In this document: positions 1 through 5,887 of the stretch, one piece after another
How the letters are laid out: each line of letters begins with the position of its first letter
How positions within the stretch are numbered: the first letter of the stretch is position 1
NCBI GenBank assembly: GCA_902796535.1
Contig: CADBPL010000135.1
Coordinates: 1 to 8,288, forward strand
Reading direction: 5' to 3'
DNA length: 8,288 nucleotides
Source: Oscillospiraceae bacterium
Lineage (GTDB): Bacteria > Bacillota > Clostridia > Oscillospirales > Acutalibacteraceae
Program-made: the position numbers and the translations under genes
The notes under the pieces: model-generated
Database searches by the model: none
What the model saw: the letters and a program-made list of their open reading frames with translations, nothing else
What the model was told of the DNA's origin: nothing

Positions 1-196
1 AAAGTTCAACATCACCGACGATCAGCAGTTCGCCATGGATTATCTCCATGCCAAAAACGTCATGATCATTCCCGGCCGCGGCTTCAGCTGGGACGCGCCC
101 GATCACTTCCGCATCGTTATGCTGCCCGAACCCGAAAAGATGGCGAAGGCCATGCGCGACCTCGGCGATTTCCTGAAGGATTATCACCAGAACTAA
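1..196 (+). CDS. alaA: Alanine aminotransferase, AlaA-type, C-terminal fragment
   Basis: The reading frame is open from base 2 and stops at TAA 194-196, giving the last 64 residues of a protein whose start lies outside the window. The fragment resembles the C-terminal small domain of class I/II PLP-dependent aminotransferases. The run PGRGFSWDAPDHFRIVMLP holds the F-R-I-V segment whose arginine binds the substrate alpha-carboxylate in this fold, and the end (DFLKDYHQN) resembles my recollection of E. coli AlaA/YfbQ (FLSGYHQ). AlaA makes alanine from pyruvate and glutamate in the cytoplasm. The PLP lysine is not in the window, so specificity rests on C-terminal resemblance alone; a closely related aspartate or aromatic aminotransferase is the main alternative. 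The gene is convergent with the next one, 18 bp apart, with no convincing terminator hairpin between them. Confidence 0.8.
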   Translation, partial: KFNITDDQQFAMDYLHAKNVMIIPGRGFSWDAPDHFRIVMLPEPEKMAKAMRDLGDFLKDYHQN

Positions 197-214
197 GCAC
201 GGTGCGGTATCGCC

Positions 215-523
215 CTAATCGAACGCTTCGATCAGCTTTTGCAGCTCCTGTTCGCTGAAAACGGGGATCCCGTTTTTCAGGCGCTGCACTTCCTCCGGCG
301 GCAGGCTGTCGAGCCGACAGTCCAGAATCTCATCCGGCAGGTTGCTTCCGTTTTGAAACACGGCGATCATGCCGTTATACTCTTTCACCACATAAGCGCA
401 GCCGTCGGCCCGTTGCGGGTCGGCGGCTTTTTGCGCATTTCGCGCCGAAATACCGCCGAGGATCGCCGCCGCGAGCAGGACTGCCGCAATCAATTTTCGC
501 TTGATTTTACTCACCTCGGGCAT
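215..523 (-). CDS. Small membrane-anchored protein with BofC C-terminal-like domain
   Basis: This is a 102-residue protein read right to left from ATG 521-523 to TAG 215-217. A basic N-terminus (KIKRK) leads into a hydrophobic stretch at about residues 11-26 (LIAAVLLAAAILGG), which looks like a signal anchor. The outside part, from about residue 41, reads YVVKEYNGMIAVFQNGS, then DEILDCRLDSLPPEEVQRLKNGI, then SEQELQKLIEAF. That pattern matches my recollection of the BofC C-terminal domain found in many clostridial proteins: a short beta unit, an S-L-P-x-x-D/E-x-x-L-x-x-G-I motif and an amphipathic end. In Bacillus, BofC is a secreted forespore regulator of the SigK checkpoint. This protein lacks the N-terminal BofC domain, so the same role should not be assumed. 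The ribosome binding site is weak (ACGGGA). It is transcribed away from the PBP gene across an AT-rich gap; no confident minus-strand promoter was picked out. Confidence 0.72.
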   Translation of the reverse strand: MPEVSKIKRKLIAAVLLAAAILGGISARNAQKAADPQRADGCAYVVKEYNGMIAVFQNGSNLPDEILDCRLDSLPPEEVQRLKNGIPVFSEQELQKLIEAFD

Positions 524-621
524 ATTTTTCCCGTTTTTCGCAAAAAATTACCTCAAAATCATAAATATTCCGCTCAAAAACCATAAAGTTTTGAAAAAAC
601 CCTTTATTTTTTTCGTGCATA

Positions 622-645
622 TGATATAATACAAGACAATATAAT
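622..645 (+). promoter_or_regulatory. Extended -10 promoter for the PBP-led gene run, with a second -10 hexamer
   Basis: TGATATAAT at 622-630 is a perfect extended -10 element (TG, one base, TATAAT at 625-630). At a 16-18 bp spacer the -35 region is poor (TTTATT or CTTTAT at about 602-608), which an extended -10 can tolerate. A TTGAAA at 591-596 lies too far upstream (28-bp spacer). A second TATAAT sits at 640-645. Initiation from the first would fall near base 637, leaving a leader of about 58 nt before the ATG at 695. The assignment rests on motif match only. Confidence 0.55.
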
Positions 646-682
646 GGCTCTTTGTGTTGTAAATCATGCAGCACAACATTTT

Positions 683-690
683 AGAAAGGG
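683..690 (+). promoter_or_regulatory. Ribosome binding site that favours ATG 695 for the PBP
   Basis: AGAAAGGG at 683-690 matches the start of the ideal Gram-positive site (AGAAAGGAGG) and lies 4 nt before the ATG at 695-697. Neither other in-frame ATG (644 or 752) has a comparable site, so this supports 695 as the start. The spacing is on the short side. Confidence 0.5.
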
Positions 691-694
691 AACG

Positions 695-3526
695 ATGCTG
701 TGCGTGCAAAACGCCCTGCGTTTTCACGGCCGGTATCCTGTGGCAGTCACTATGAATCAAGATCCGAATCGGCGGGAAGAGGGGATCCCGATCTCCAAAA
801 AACAGCCAACGGCATCCAACCGTCCGCTGAGCAATCAGCCGACGCCCGACCGCCCGGTGTCCAACCGCCCGCTGAGCAATCAGCCGACGCCCAACCGCGC
901 GGTGAACAACCGCCCGGTGAGCAACCAGCCAATGCCCGACGTTCCGGTTTCCCGGCGCCCGGTGAACAATCAGGCGGCCTCCGGCCGTCCGGTCTCCCAG
1001 CGCCCGGTGAACAATCAGGCGGCGCCCGGCCGTCCGGTCTCCCAGCGCCCGGTGAACAATCAGGCGGCCTCCGGCCGTCCGGTTTCCCAGCGCCCGGTGA
1101 ACCAGCAGGCGGCGCCCGGCCGCCCGGTTTCCCAGCGCCCGGTGAACCAGCAGGCGGCGCCCGGCCGCCCGGTCTCCCGGCGTCCGGCGAACCAGCAGGC
1201 GGCGCCCGGCCGTCCGGCAACGCCCGACCGCCCGGTGTCCAAATATGCGGCGCCCGCTGCTCCCATGCCCGATCCGCGCAGCGTCCGGCGCGCCAAAAAA
1301 GCGGCGGCCAAAGCCGAACGGCACGGCCTGCCCATTTTCTGGAAGCTCTTTTTCAGTCTGGCGGCCATCTGCATTCTCACCGGCGTGATCGTTGGCTCTT
1401 ATGTTTTCTTCAGCGTATACAACGTTGCCACCGGCGACGTGGTGATCGACCTGAACGAATATCAGGTCAACCAGAACCAGACCTCCATCATCTACGCCTA
1501 CGACGCCAAGGGCAAGCTGTTTGAGCTGCAGCGGCTGCACGGCAAGGTGAACCGCATTTATCTGAGCATGAACGAAATGCCCGAGCACCTCAAGCAGGCG
1601 TTCGTTTCGCTGGAGGATAAGCGCTTTTACGAGCACCACGGCGTTGACTGGATCCGTTTTGTCGCGGTTTTCATCAAAGACCATTTCCACACGGGCGGTT
1701 CCTCCATCACACAGCAGCTGGTCAAAAACATCACCGGCGAGCGCGACGCGACCTTTGTGAGAAAGTTCAACGAAATCGGCTATGCGCTCAACCTTGAAAA
1801 CAACTTCAACAAAAATCAGATCCTTGAGGCCTATCTGAACACGCTTTATTTGGGCGAAGGGTGTTACGGCGTGAAAACGGCGGCCGAAAAATATTTCGGC
1901 AAGGAAGTGTCCGAGCTGAATCTGGCAGAAAGCGCCTGTCTGGCGGCCATCACCAAGGCGCCCTACGGCTACGATCCGCTGGTCAACCCCCAGAACAACC
2001 GTGAGCGTCAGCTGGATTGCCTGAACTATATGCTGGAGCAGGAAAAGATCACCCAGCAGGAATATGAGGAGGCTGTCAACTACGAGCTGATCCTCACAAA
2101 CAGCAAGAAATACAAAGCCGCCAACCCGGATAAAGCGAAGAACCAGAAAGACGAAAAAGAAACGATCCAGAGCTTTTACGTTGACTTTATCATTGACAGT
2201 CTTTATGATCAGTTCACCAACGAAAAGGGGCTGTCCAAGCAGGAAGCGACCCAGAAGATCTATTACGGCGGGCTGAAGATTTATGCCGCGATCGACATGA
2301 ACATTCAGGCGCAGCTCGAAAAGGTCTACGTCAACCGCAAGACCTTCCCGAACGAATCCGGCCGCAAGGTTCAGGTACAGTCGGCGATGACGATCATGGA
2401 TTACCGCGGCCGCGTGGTTGCCATTTGCGGCGCCGCCGGCAAAAAGAGCGGCAACCGCTGCCTCAACCGCGCCAGCGCCTCGCCGCGTCAGCCCGGTTCC
2501 TCCATTAAGCCGATCTCGGTCTACGGCCCTGCGATCGACGCCAACATTATCACCTGGTCGTCTTATTATCAGGACAAGCCCTTTGCCTATCAGGGCAAGC
2601 AGTGGCCGAAGAACCAGGGCGGCTGGGGCAGCGGCGGCAACGTGACCGTGCAGAACGCGCTGGCGCGTTCCCTCAACACGGTGGCTGCCCGTATCTGCTA
2701 TTTTGATCTGACGTGTAAGAAATCGTATCAGTATCTGACCGAGGTCTTCAAAATCTCATCAGCCAACCGTGACCACGACCTTGCGCCCGCGCCTCTGGCG
2801 ACCGGCGCCATGTATAAGGGCATCACGACGCTCGAAATGGCGGCCGCTTACGCGACGTTCGGCAACGGCGGCAAATATTTTAAACCCTATTGTTATTACA
2901 AGGTCACCAACAGCGACGGCAGCACGATCTACTTTGACAATACGCTCAACGAGGGCGAGCAGGCTATCGGCGAGGATACGGCCGGTGTCATGTGCAAGCT
3001 CCTTCAAACGGTCACGACCGACAGCCGCGGCACCGGCGTCCCGTATAAGATCGACGGATTCCAGACGATGGCCAAAACCGGTACTACGACCGATGATTAT
3101 GACCGCTGGTTTGTCGGCGGAACGCCTTATTATGTGGCGGCGGTCTGGTACGGGTACGATTTGAATAAGTCTGTTTCCAACGTCAGCGGCAACCCGGCCG
3201 GCAAAATCTTTAAGGCGGTCATGAACCCCATCCACAAAAAGCTGCCCGCCAAGAAGTTTGAGATCAGCGATAAAGTCGTGGAGCGTTCCTATTGCCTCAA
3301 TTCCGGCAAGCTTGCCGGCAGAAGATGCTATTCGACCGCGATCGGCTACTACAAGGCCGGCAATCTGCCCTCCACCTGCACGCGGTGTTCTTACCGCTCC
3401 AGCAGTTCAAGCTCGAGCAAAAGGAAATCATCCTCCGGCAGCAGTGGAAGCAGCAGCAGCGTCGAAAAGACGACCACTCTGAGCCGGATCATCGGCGATC
3501 TGATCGGAGGAAGACAGGAAGAATAG
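695..3526 (+). CDS. Class A penicillin-binding protein 1A (bifunctional transglycosylase/transpeptidase)
   Basis: This 943-residue membrane enzyme (ponA/mrcA family) polymerises lipid II into glycan strands and cross-links the peptides on the outer face of the membrane. Residues 43-177 are a repeat-built, Pro/Arg/Gln-rich cytoplasmic tail. A basic stretch and a membrane anchor at about 218-239 follow. The GT51 domain shows EDKRFYEHHGVD (catalytic Glu about 307), GGSSITQQLVKN (about 334) and LNTLYLGEGCYGV. The transpeptidase domain shows SSIK (Ser602, Lys605), SLN (659-661) and KTGT (from Lys794), so both active sites look intact. The C-terminus has four cysteines (867, 878, 895, 898) and a poly-serine tail. 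I chose the ATG at 695 for its ribosome binding site. The ATG at 752 (MNQDPNRR, 924 residues) has a more natural N-terminus but no such site. The ATG at 644 overlaps a -10 hexamer and is unlikely. The gene heads the plus-strand run. Confidence 0.95.
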   Translation: MLCVQNALRFHGRYPVAVTMNQDPNRREEGIPISKKQPTASNRPLSNQPTPDRPVSNRPLSNQPTPNRAVNNRPVSNQPMPDVPVSRRPVNNQAASGRPVSQRPVNNQAAPGRPVSQRPVNNQAASGRPVSQRPVNQQAAPGRPVSQRPVNQQAAPGRPVSRRPANQQAAPGRPATPDRPVSKYAAPAAPMPDPRSVRRAKKAAAKAERHGLPIFWKLFFSLAAICILTGVIVGSYVFFSVYNVATGDVVIDLNEYQVNQNQTSIIYAYDAKGKLFELQRLHGKVNRIYLSMNEMPEHLKQAFVSLEDKRFYEHHGVDWIRFVAVFIKDHFHTGGSSITQQLVKNITGERDATFVRKFNEIGYALNLENNFNKNQILEAYLNTLYLGEGCYGVKTAAEKYFGKEVSELNLAESACLAAITKAPYGYDPLVNPQNNRERQLDCLNYMLEQEKITQQEYEEAVNYELILTNSKKYKAANPDKAKNQKDEKETIQSFYVDFIIDSLYDQFTNEKGLSKQEATQKIYYGGLKIYAAIDMNIQAQLEKVYVNRKTFPNESGRKVQVQSAMTIMDYRGRVVAICGAAGKKSGNRCLNRASASPRQPGSSIKPISVYGPAIDANIITWSSYYQDKPFAYQGKQWPKNQGGWGSGGNVTVQNALARSLNTVAARICYFDLTCKKSYQYLTEVFKISSANRDHDLAPAPLATGAMYKGITTLEMAAAYATFGNGGKYFKPYCYYKVTNSDGSTIYFDNTLNEGEQAIGEDTAGVMCKLLQTVTTDSRGTGVPYKIDGFQTMAKTGTTTDDYDRWFVGGTPYYVAAVWYGYDLNKSVSNVSGNPAGKIFKAVMNPIHKKLPAKKFEISDKVVERSYCLNSGKLAGRRCYSTAIGYYKAGNLPSTCTRCSYRSSSSSSSKRKSSSGSSGSSSSVEKTTTLSRIIGDLIGGRQEE
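821..1225 (+). repeat. Nine in-frame 45-bp tandem repeats in the PBP tail
   Basis: Nine consecutive 45-bp units (starting at 821, 866, 911, 956, 1001, 1046, 1091, 1136 and 1181) each encode 15 residues. The first three are diverged (RPLSNQPTPDRPVSN, RPLSNQPTPNRAVNN, RPVSNQPMPDVPVSR). Units 4-8 are nearly uniform (RPVN-N/Q-QAA-S/P-GRPVS-Q/R), and unit 9 is again diverged (RPANQQAAPGRPATP). Units 4 and 6 differ at one base and units 7 and 8 at two, which points to recent duplication. The period is a multiple of three, so gain or loss of units would keep the frame. The encoded segment is basic, proline-rich and probably unstructured on the cytoplasmic side. Confidence 0.95.
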
Positions 3527-3554
3527 CAACTCCGGTCCACTCATTCAGAAAGGT

Positions 3555-3591
3555 GCGCCCGCCTTTGCCTTTTCACCGGCAGGGCGGGCGC
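3555..3591 (+). other. GC-rich stem-loop between the PBP gene and ruvX
   Basis: GCGCCCGCC (3555-3563) pairs perfectly with GGCGGGCGC (3583-3591). Inside it TGCC (3566-3569) pairs with GGCA (3578-3581) across a small TT/G internal loop, leaving an 8-base loop at 3570-3577. No T-run follows on either strand, so it does not look like an ordinary intrinsic terminator. An AGAAAGG ribosome-binding-like sequence (3547-3553) lies directly before it, and the likely ruvX ATG is 12 nt after it. It could be a transcript-processing or stability hairpin, or a structure that brings that site nearer to the start codon. Confidence 0.6.
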
Positions 3592-3603
3592 AAATGGTAT
3601 CTT

Positions 3604-4023
3604 ATGGTTATTATGGCGTTTGATTACGGCGATGTGCGCACCGGCGTTGCCGTTTGCGACAGGCTGGAGATGCTCGCTTCTCCGCTTGCCGTTGTGAAAG
3701 AGAGTTATCAGCCCAGACTGCTGGATAAGCTCATGCCGCTGATCGAAGAAAATAAGCCGGAGCTGCTGGTCGTCGGCCTGCCGAAGAACATGGACGGCTC
3801 GCTCGGCTTTCGGGCGCAGGCGTGCCGGGAATTTGCCGAAAAGCTGACCGAGCGCAGCGGCATAGCGCACGCGATGGTGGATGAGCGGCTTTCGAGCGTC
3901 ATGGCGCACGCCGCTTTGCATCAGGCAGGAAAAAAAGAAAAAAAACACGGCGCGGTGGTTGACGCCGCAGCCGCAGCGGAAATATTAGACCGATATTTGA
4001 CATGGAGAAAAAACAGATCATGA
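3604..4023 (+). CDS. ruvX: RuvX/YqgF-family RNase H-fold nuclease
   Basis: This 139-residue protein has the usual length and motifs of the YqgF/RuvX family: an N-terminal beta strand with the first acidic residue (IMAFDYGDVRTGVAVCD, Asp7), LLVVGLPKNMDGS (from about residue 54), VDERLSS (Asp93-Glu94) and a final VVDAAAAAEILDRYL carrying Asp120. Family members are cytoplasmic RNase H-like enzymes, proposed to resolve Holliday junctions and shown in E. coli to act in 16S rRNA 5'-end maturation; which applies here cannot be told from sequence. The frame is open well upstream, overlapping the PBP gene, but homology starts at this ATG. Another ATG three codons later (3613) is possible. No standard ribosome binding site lies directly before either start; a hairpin occupies that space. 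The stop overlaps the next gene's ATG. Confidence 0.9.
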   Translation: MVIMAFDYGDVRTGVAVCDRLEMLASPLAVVKESYQPRLLDKLMPLIEENKPELLVVGLPKNMDGSLGFRAQACREFAEKLTERSGIAHAMVDERLSSVMAHAALHQAGKKEKKHGAVVDAAAAAEILDRYLTWRKNRS

Positions 4024-4877
4024 AGCGAACCTTTTCCGGCATCGGCACATGGGCGCAGGCCATCACGATCGCACTGCTCTGGCTCGTCGTGTGCGGCGTT
4101 TGCTTTTTTTATACTGGGCGCACGCTGTTTCAGCTGAGCCTGTGCACGGCTGCTTCCGCGGGGCTTGCCGCTTTGCTGTATGGGTTTGACCGCAGCGGCC
4201 GCACGGTCGGTCTGGCACAGCTGCTGTTTGTCTGCCTGTGGCTGGGCTGTGTGCTCAGCCGTCAGTTCAGGCTGCAGAGTGAGCAGGGCTGGCCGGGTTA
4301 CTGGATCTATTGCTTTTATTATGATTCGCTTTTGACGCAGGGCACGGTCTGGCTGTGTTCCACTCTGGTCGTCACCGTTTGCCGCCTGTTTGACAAGCCG
4401 ATGGACCGCAGGCGCTTTTTTCGCCTGTCGTCCGCCGCGTTTGTCGTCTTTTATTTGTTTTTACTTATTTATTCCTTTTATCTTTCGCGCACCAAGACCG
4501 ACGGCAGCGTTTTTCCGCTGAATCTCAGCTTTTCCACCACAATACAGATGTATTTGCAAAAAATGAAAGCGAATCCCTATGAAGTGTGGATGATGATCTT
4601 CGGGAACCTGTTCTATTTTACGCCTCTGGGTTACATCTTTGCCGTAGCGCTGCGCCGCCGCCGTGCGGCTGTTCGCGCGGCGGTGATCGCGCTGTTCGCG
4701 CCCGCGGCGTTCTTTTTGCTGGAATACTCCCAATACCTGTTCCAGATCGGCTTTTGCGAGATGGACGATATGCTCATGAACGCCTTCGGCTTCTGGCTGG
4801 GCGCGGCATTGGCGCCGCTGTCCGACCGGGTCGCGCAGCTCGTTTCCAAACAGCGGCTGCCGCATTTTTGGGCTTGA
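4020..4877 (+). CDS. VanZ-like family integral membrane protein
   Basis: This is a 285-residue polytopic membrane protein with about eight hydrophobic segments, including AITIALLWLVVCGVCFF, LCTAASAGLAALLYGF, LAQLLFVCLWLGCVLS, VWLCSTLVVTV and FVVFYLFLLIYSFYLS. The C-terminal third carries the VanZ-like signature: GNLFYFTPLGYIFA, then a helix ending FFLLEYSQYLF, then GFCEMDDMLMNAFGFWLGA, with the conserved Glu, Gln and acidic-pair/Asn positions. VanZ itself gives low-level teicoplanin resistance, but the family is large and most members have no known function, so a resistance role should not be inferred. I chose ATG 4020, which overlaps the ruvX stop (ATGA) and has GGAG 12 nt upstream. An ATG at 4002 would add MEKKQI but lacks such a site. 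Its position between ruvX and a peptidoglycan amidase suggests envelope-related work. Confidence 0.85.
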   Translation: MKRTFSGIGTWAQAITIALLWLVVCGVCFFYTGRTLFQLSLCTAASAGLAALLYGFDRSGRTVGLAQLLFVCLWLGCVLSRQFRLQSEQGWPGYWIYCFYYDSLLTQGTVWLCSTLVVTVCRLFDKPMDRRRFFRLSSAAFVVFYLFLLIYSFYLSRTKTDGSVFPLNLSFSTTIQMYLQKMKANPYEVWMMIFGNLFYFTPLGYIFAVALRRRRAAVRAAVIALFAPAAFFLLEYSQYLFQIGFCEMDDMLMNAFGFWLGAALAPLSDRVAQLVSKQRLPHFWA

Positions 4878-4884
4878 AATAATT

Positions 4885-4916
4885 CCTCTCCCAACCGCAT
4901 ACAAGTGTGGGGGAGG
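4885..4916 (+). promoter_or_regulatory. Hairpin enclosing the cwlD ribosome binding site
   Basis: CCTCTCCC (4885-4892) can pair with GGGGGAGG (4909-4916) as an 8-bp stem with one G-U pair. The right arm contains the GGAGG (4912-4916) that serves the cwlD ATG at 4926, 9 nt downstream. A few further pairs are possible in the 16-base loop (4897-4900 with 4905-4908, around ACAA). No T-run follows, so a terminator is unlikely. The arrangement could limit cwlD translation when folded. Confidence 0.5.
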
Positions 4917-4925
4917 GGATGACGC

Positions 4926-5630
4926 ATGAATCGTTTCACAGCAGCGCTGGCGGGGCTGATCCTGTTCGGCGCGGTCGTTTTCGGCTGCCTGTGCTTTTTT
5001 GGCCGTCAGGGGTTCCGTCCGGCGATGTCAGACGTGCATCTGGACGGCTTCTCGATCCTGATCGACCCCGGGCATGGCGGCGAGGACGGCGGCGCGCTGG
5101 CTGCGGACGGCACGCCCGAAAAAACCATCAACCTGCAGATCGCCAGAATGCTGGAGCCGATGCTCAACGCCTGCGGCTATCAGACCATGCTGCTGCGCGA
5201 ATCGGATTCGCTCATCGGCGACAACAGCTTGCCCACCGTGCGGCAGCGCAAGGTGTCGGATATCCGCCGCCGTTTGGCCGCAGTGGAACTGAACCCCGAT
5301 TCGCTGCTCATCAGCATCCATCAGAATCATTTCACCGACCCGAAATATGACGGCGCGCAGGTGTTCTATTCGGGCAACGACCCGCGCAGCCGCCTACTGG
5401 CGGAGTGCATTCAGGAAGCCGTTGTCACCCGTCTGCAGCCCGGCAACACGCGTGAGATCAAGCAGAGCGGCTCGAACATCTATCTGCTCTACCATTGCAA
5501 AACGCCGGCGGTGATGGTGGAATGCGGTTTTCTGTCCAACCCCGCCGAGGCGGAGAAGCTCAAGGACGAGGCCTATCAAAGGGAAATGGCGTTTTCCGTG
5601 CTGTGCGGAATTTTGAATTATCTGGAGTGA
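4926..5630 (+). CDS. cwlD: N-acetylmuramoyl-L-alanine amidase, CwlD-like (Amidase_3)
   Basis: This 234-residue secreted or anchored amidase has a hydrophobic N-terminal segment at about residues 6-26, followed directly by an Amidase_3 domain. The zinc-site motifs are complete: DPGHGGEDGG (His50), TPEKTINL (Glu65), LLISIHQNHF (His132) and the catalytic glutamate in AVMVECGFLSN (Glu199). The enzyme class cuts the bond between N-acetylmuramic acid and L-alanine. The compact one-domain form and the segments GAQVFY, IYLLYHCKTPAVMVECGFLSNPAEAEKL and YQREMAF match the CwlD subgroup, which with PdaA makes muramic-delta-lactam in spore cortex. CwlD is therefore preferred over a vegetative amidase, and it suggests an endospore former. 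GGAGG at 4912-4916 fixes the start, but it lies in a potential hairpin. The gene is 48 bp from the VanZ-like gene. Confidence 0.87.
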   Translation: MNRFTAALAGLILFGAVVFGCLCFFGRQGFRPAMSDVHLDGFSILIDPGHGGEDGGALAADGTPEKTINLQIARMLEPMLNACGYQTMLLRESDSLIGDNSLPTVRQRKVSDIRRRLAAVELNPDSLLISIHQNHFTDPKYDGAQVFYSGNDPRSRLLAECIQEAVVTRLQPGNTREIKQSGSNIYLLYHCKTPAVMVECGFLSNPAEAEKLKDEAYQREMAFSVLCGILNYLE

Positions 5631-5691
5631 AATCGTGTGAAAAATCAGGAAGGAGGAGCGATTCGGGCTTAAAACGGAAGGCTTTATCTCT

Positions 5692-5852
5692 GTAACCACT
5701 GATTAAATCGCAGGCATGTATCTTGAAGGAGTGTTTTCCGCCATATTTCACAAAAATACTCGTTAATACACCAAGTATTGCCTGCGTTTTTTGCTTCATC
5801 TGGCGAAAAATCCTCTCGTCAATCTACATACCCCGATTTAATCAGCGGTTAC
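5692..5852. mobile_element. MITE-like 161-bp inverted-repeat element
   Basis: The ends are imperfect terminal inverted repeats: 5692-5710 pairs with 5834-5852 at 18 of 19 positions, with GTAACC at one end and GGTTAC at the other. Weaker pairing continues inward (5716-5720 with 5825-5829; 5723-5726 with 5819-5822; CGCCA 5739-5743 with TGGCG 5801-5805; AATACT 5755-5760 with AGTATT 5774-5779), so the whole unit can fold as one long hairpin. It is flanked by a 4-bp direct repeat, CTCT (5688-5691 and 5853-5856), as expected of a target-site duplication. It is more AT-rich than its surroundings and encodes no recognisable protein. This fits a miniature inverted-repeat transposable element mobilised by a transposase elsewhere. 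A structured regulatory RNA is the alternative. Confidence 0.72.
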
Positions 5853-5887
5853 CTCTGTTTGTGAATGTCCCGGATCGCGCGGCGACC

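Noticed and set aside
197..217. Possible terminator between the convergent alaA and BofC-like genes
   Set aside because: Only a 3-bp GCG/CGC stem is present, with no T-run on either strand.
591..630. TTGAAA (591-596) as the -35 box for the PBP promoter
   Set aside because: The spacer to TATAAT (625-630) is 28 bp, far from the usual 16-18 bp; the extended -10 is the better explanation.
548..1690. Long open frames on the minus strand and in the other plus frames across the repeat region (for example 700-1524 plus, 750-1220 minus, 548-1690 minus)
   Set aside because: They arise because a GC-rich 45-bp repeat, being a multiple of three, lacks stops in several frames at once. They translate to low-complexity Gly/Arg/Pro text without known domains, while the PBP frame continues into a conserved enzyme.
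3303..3318. Perfect 16-bp palindrome CCGGCAAGCTTGCCGG
   Set aside because: It lies inside the PBP coding sequence (SGKLAG) and is explained by codon choice; no copies or context suggest a binding site.
4020..4877. VanZ-like gene as a glycopeptide-resistance determinant
   Set aside because: No van ligase, dehydrogenase, dipeptidase or regulator genes are nearby; the VanZ-like family is widespread and mostly unrelated to resistance clusters.
5560..5799. 79-codon minus-strand open frame over the inverted-repeat element and the cwlD end
   Set aside because: It covers a self-complementary non-coding element and then antisense cwlD, with no ribosome binding site or recognisable domain.
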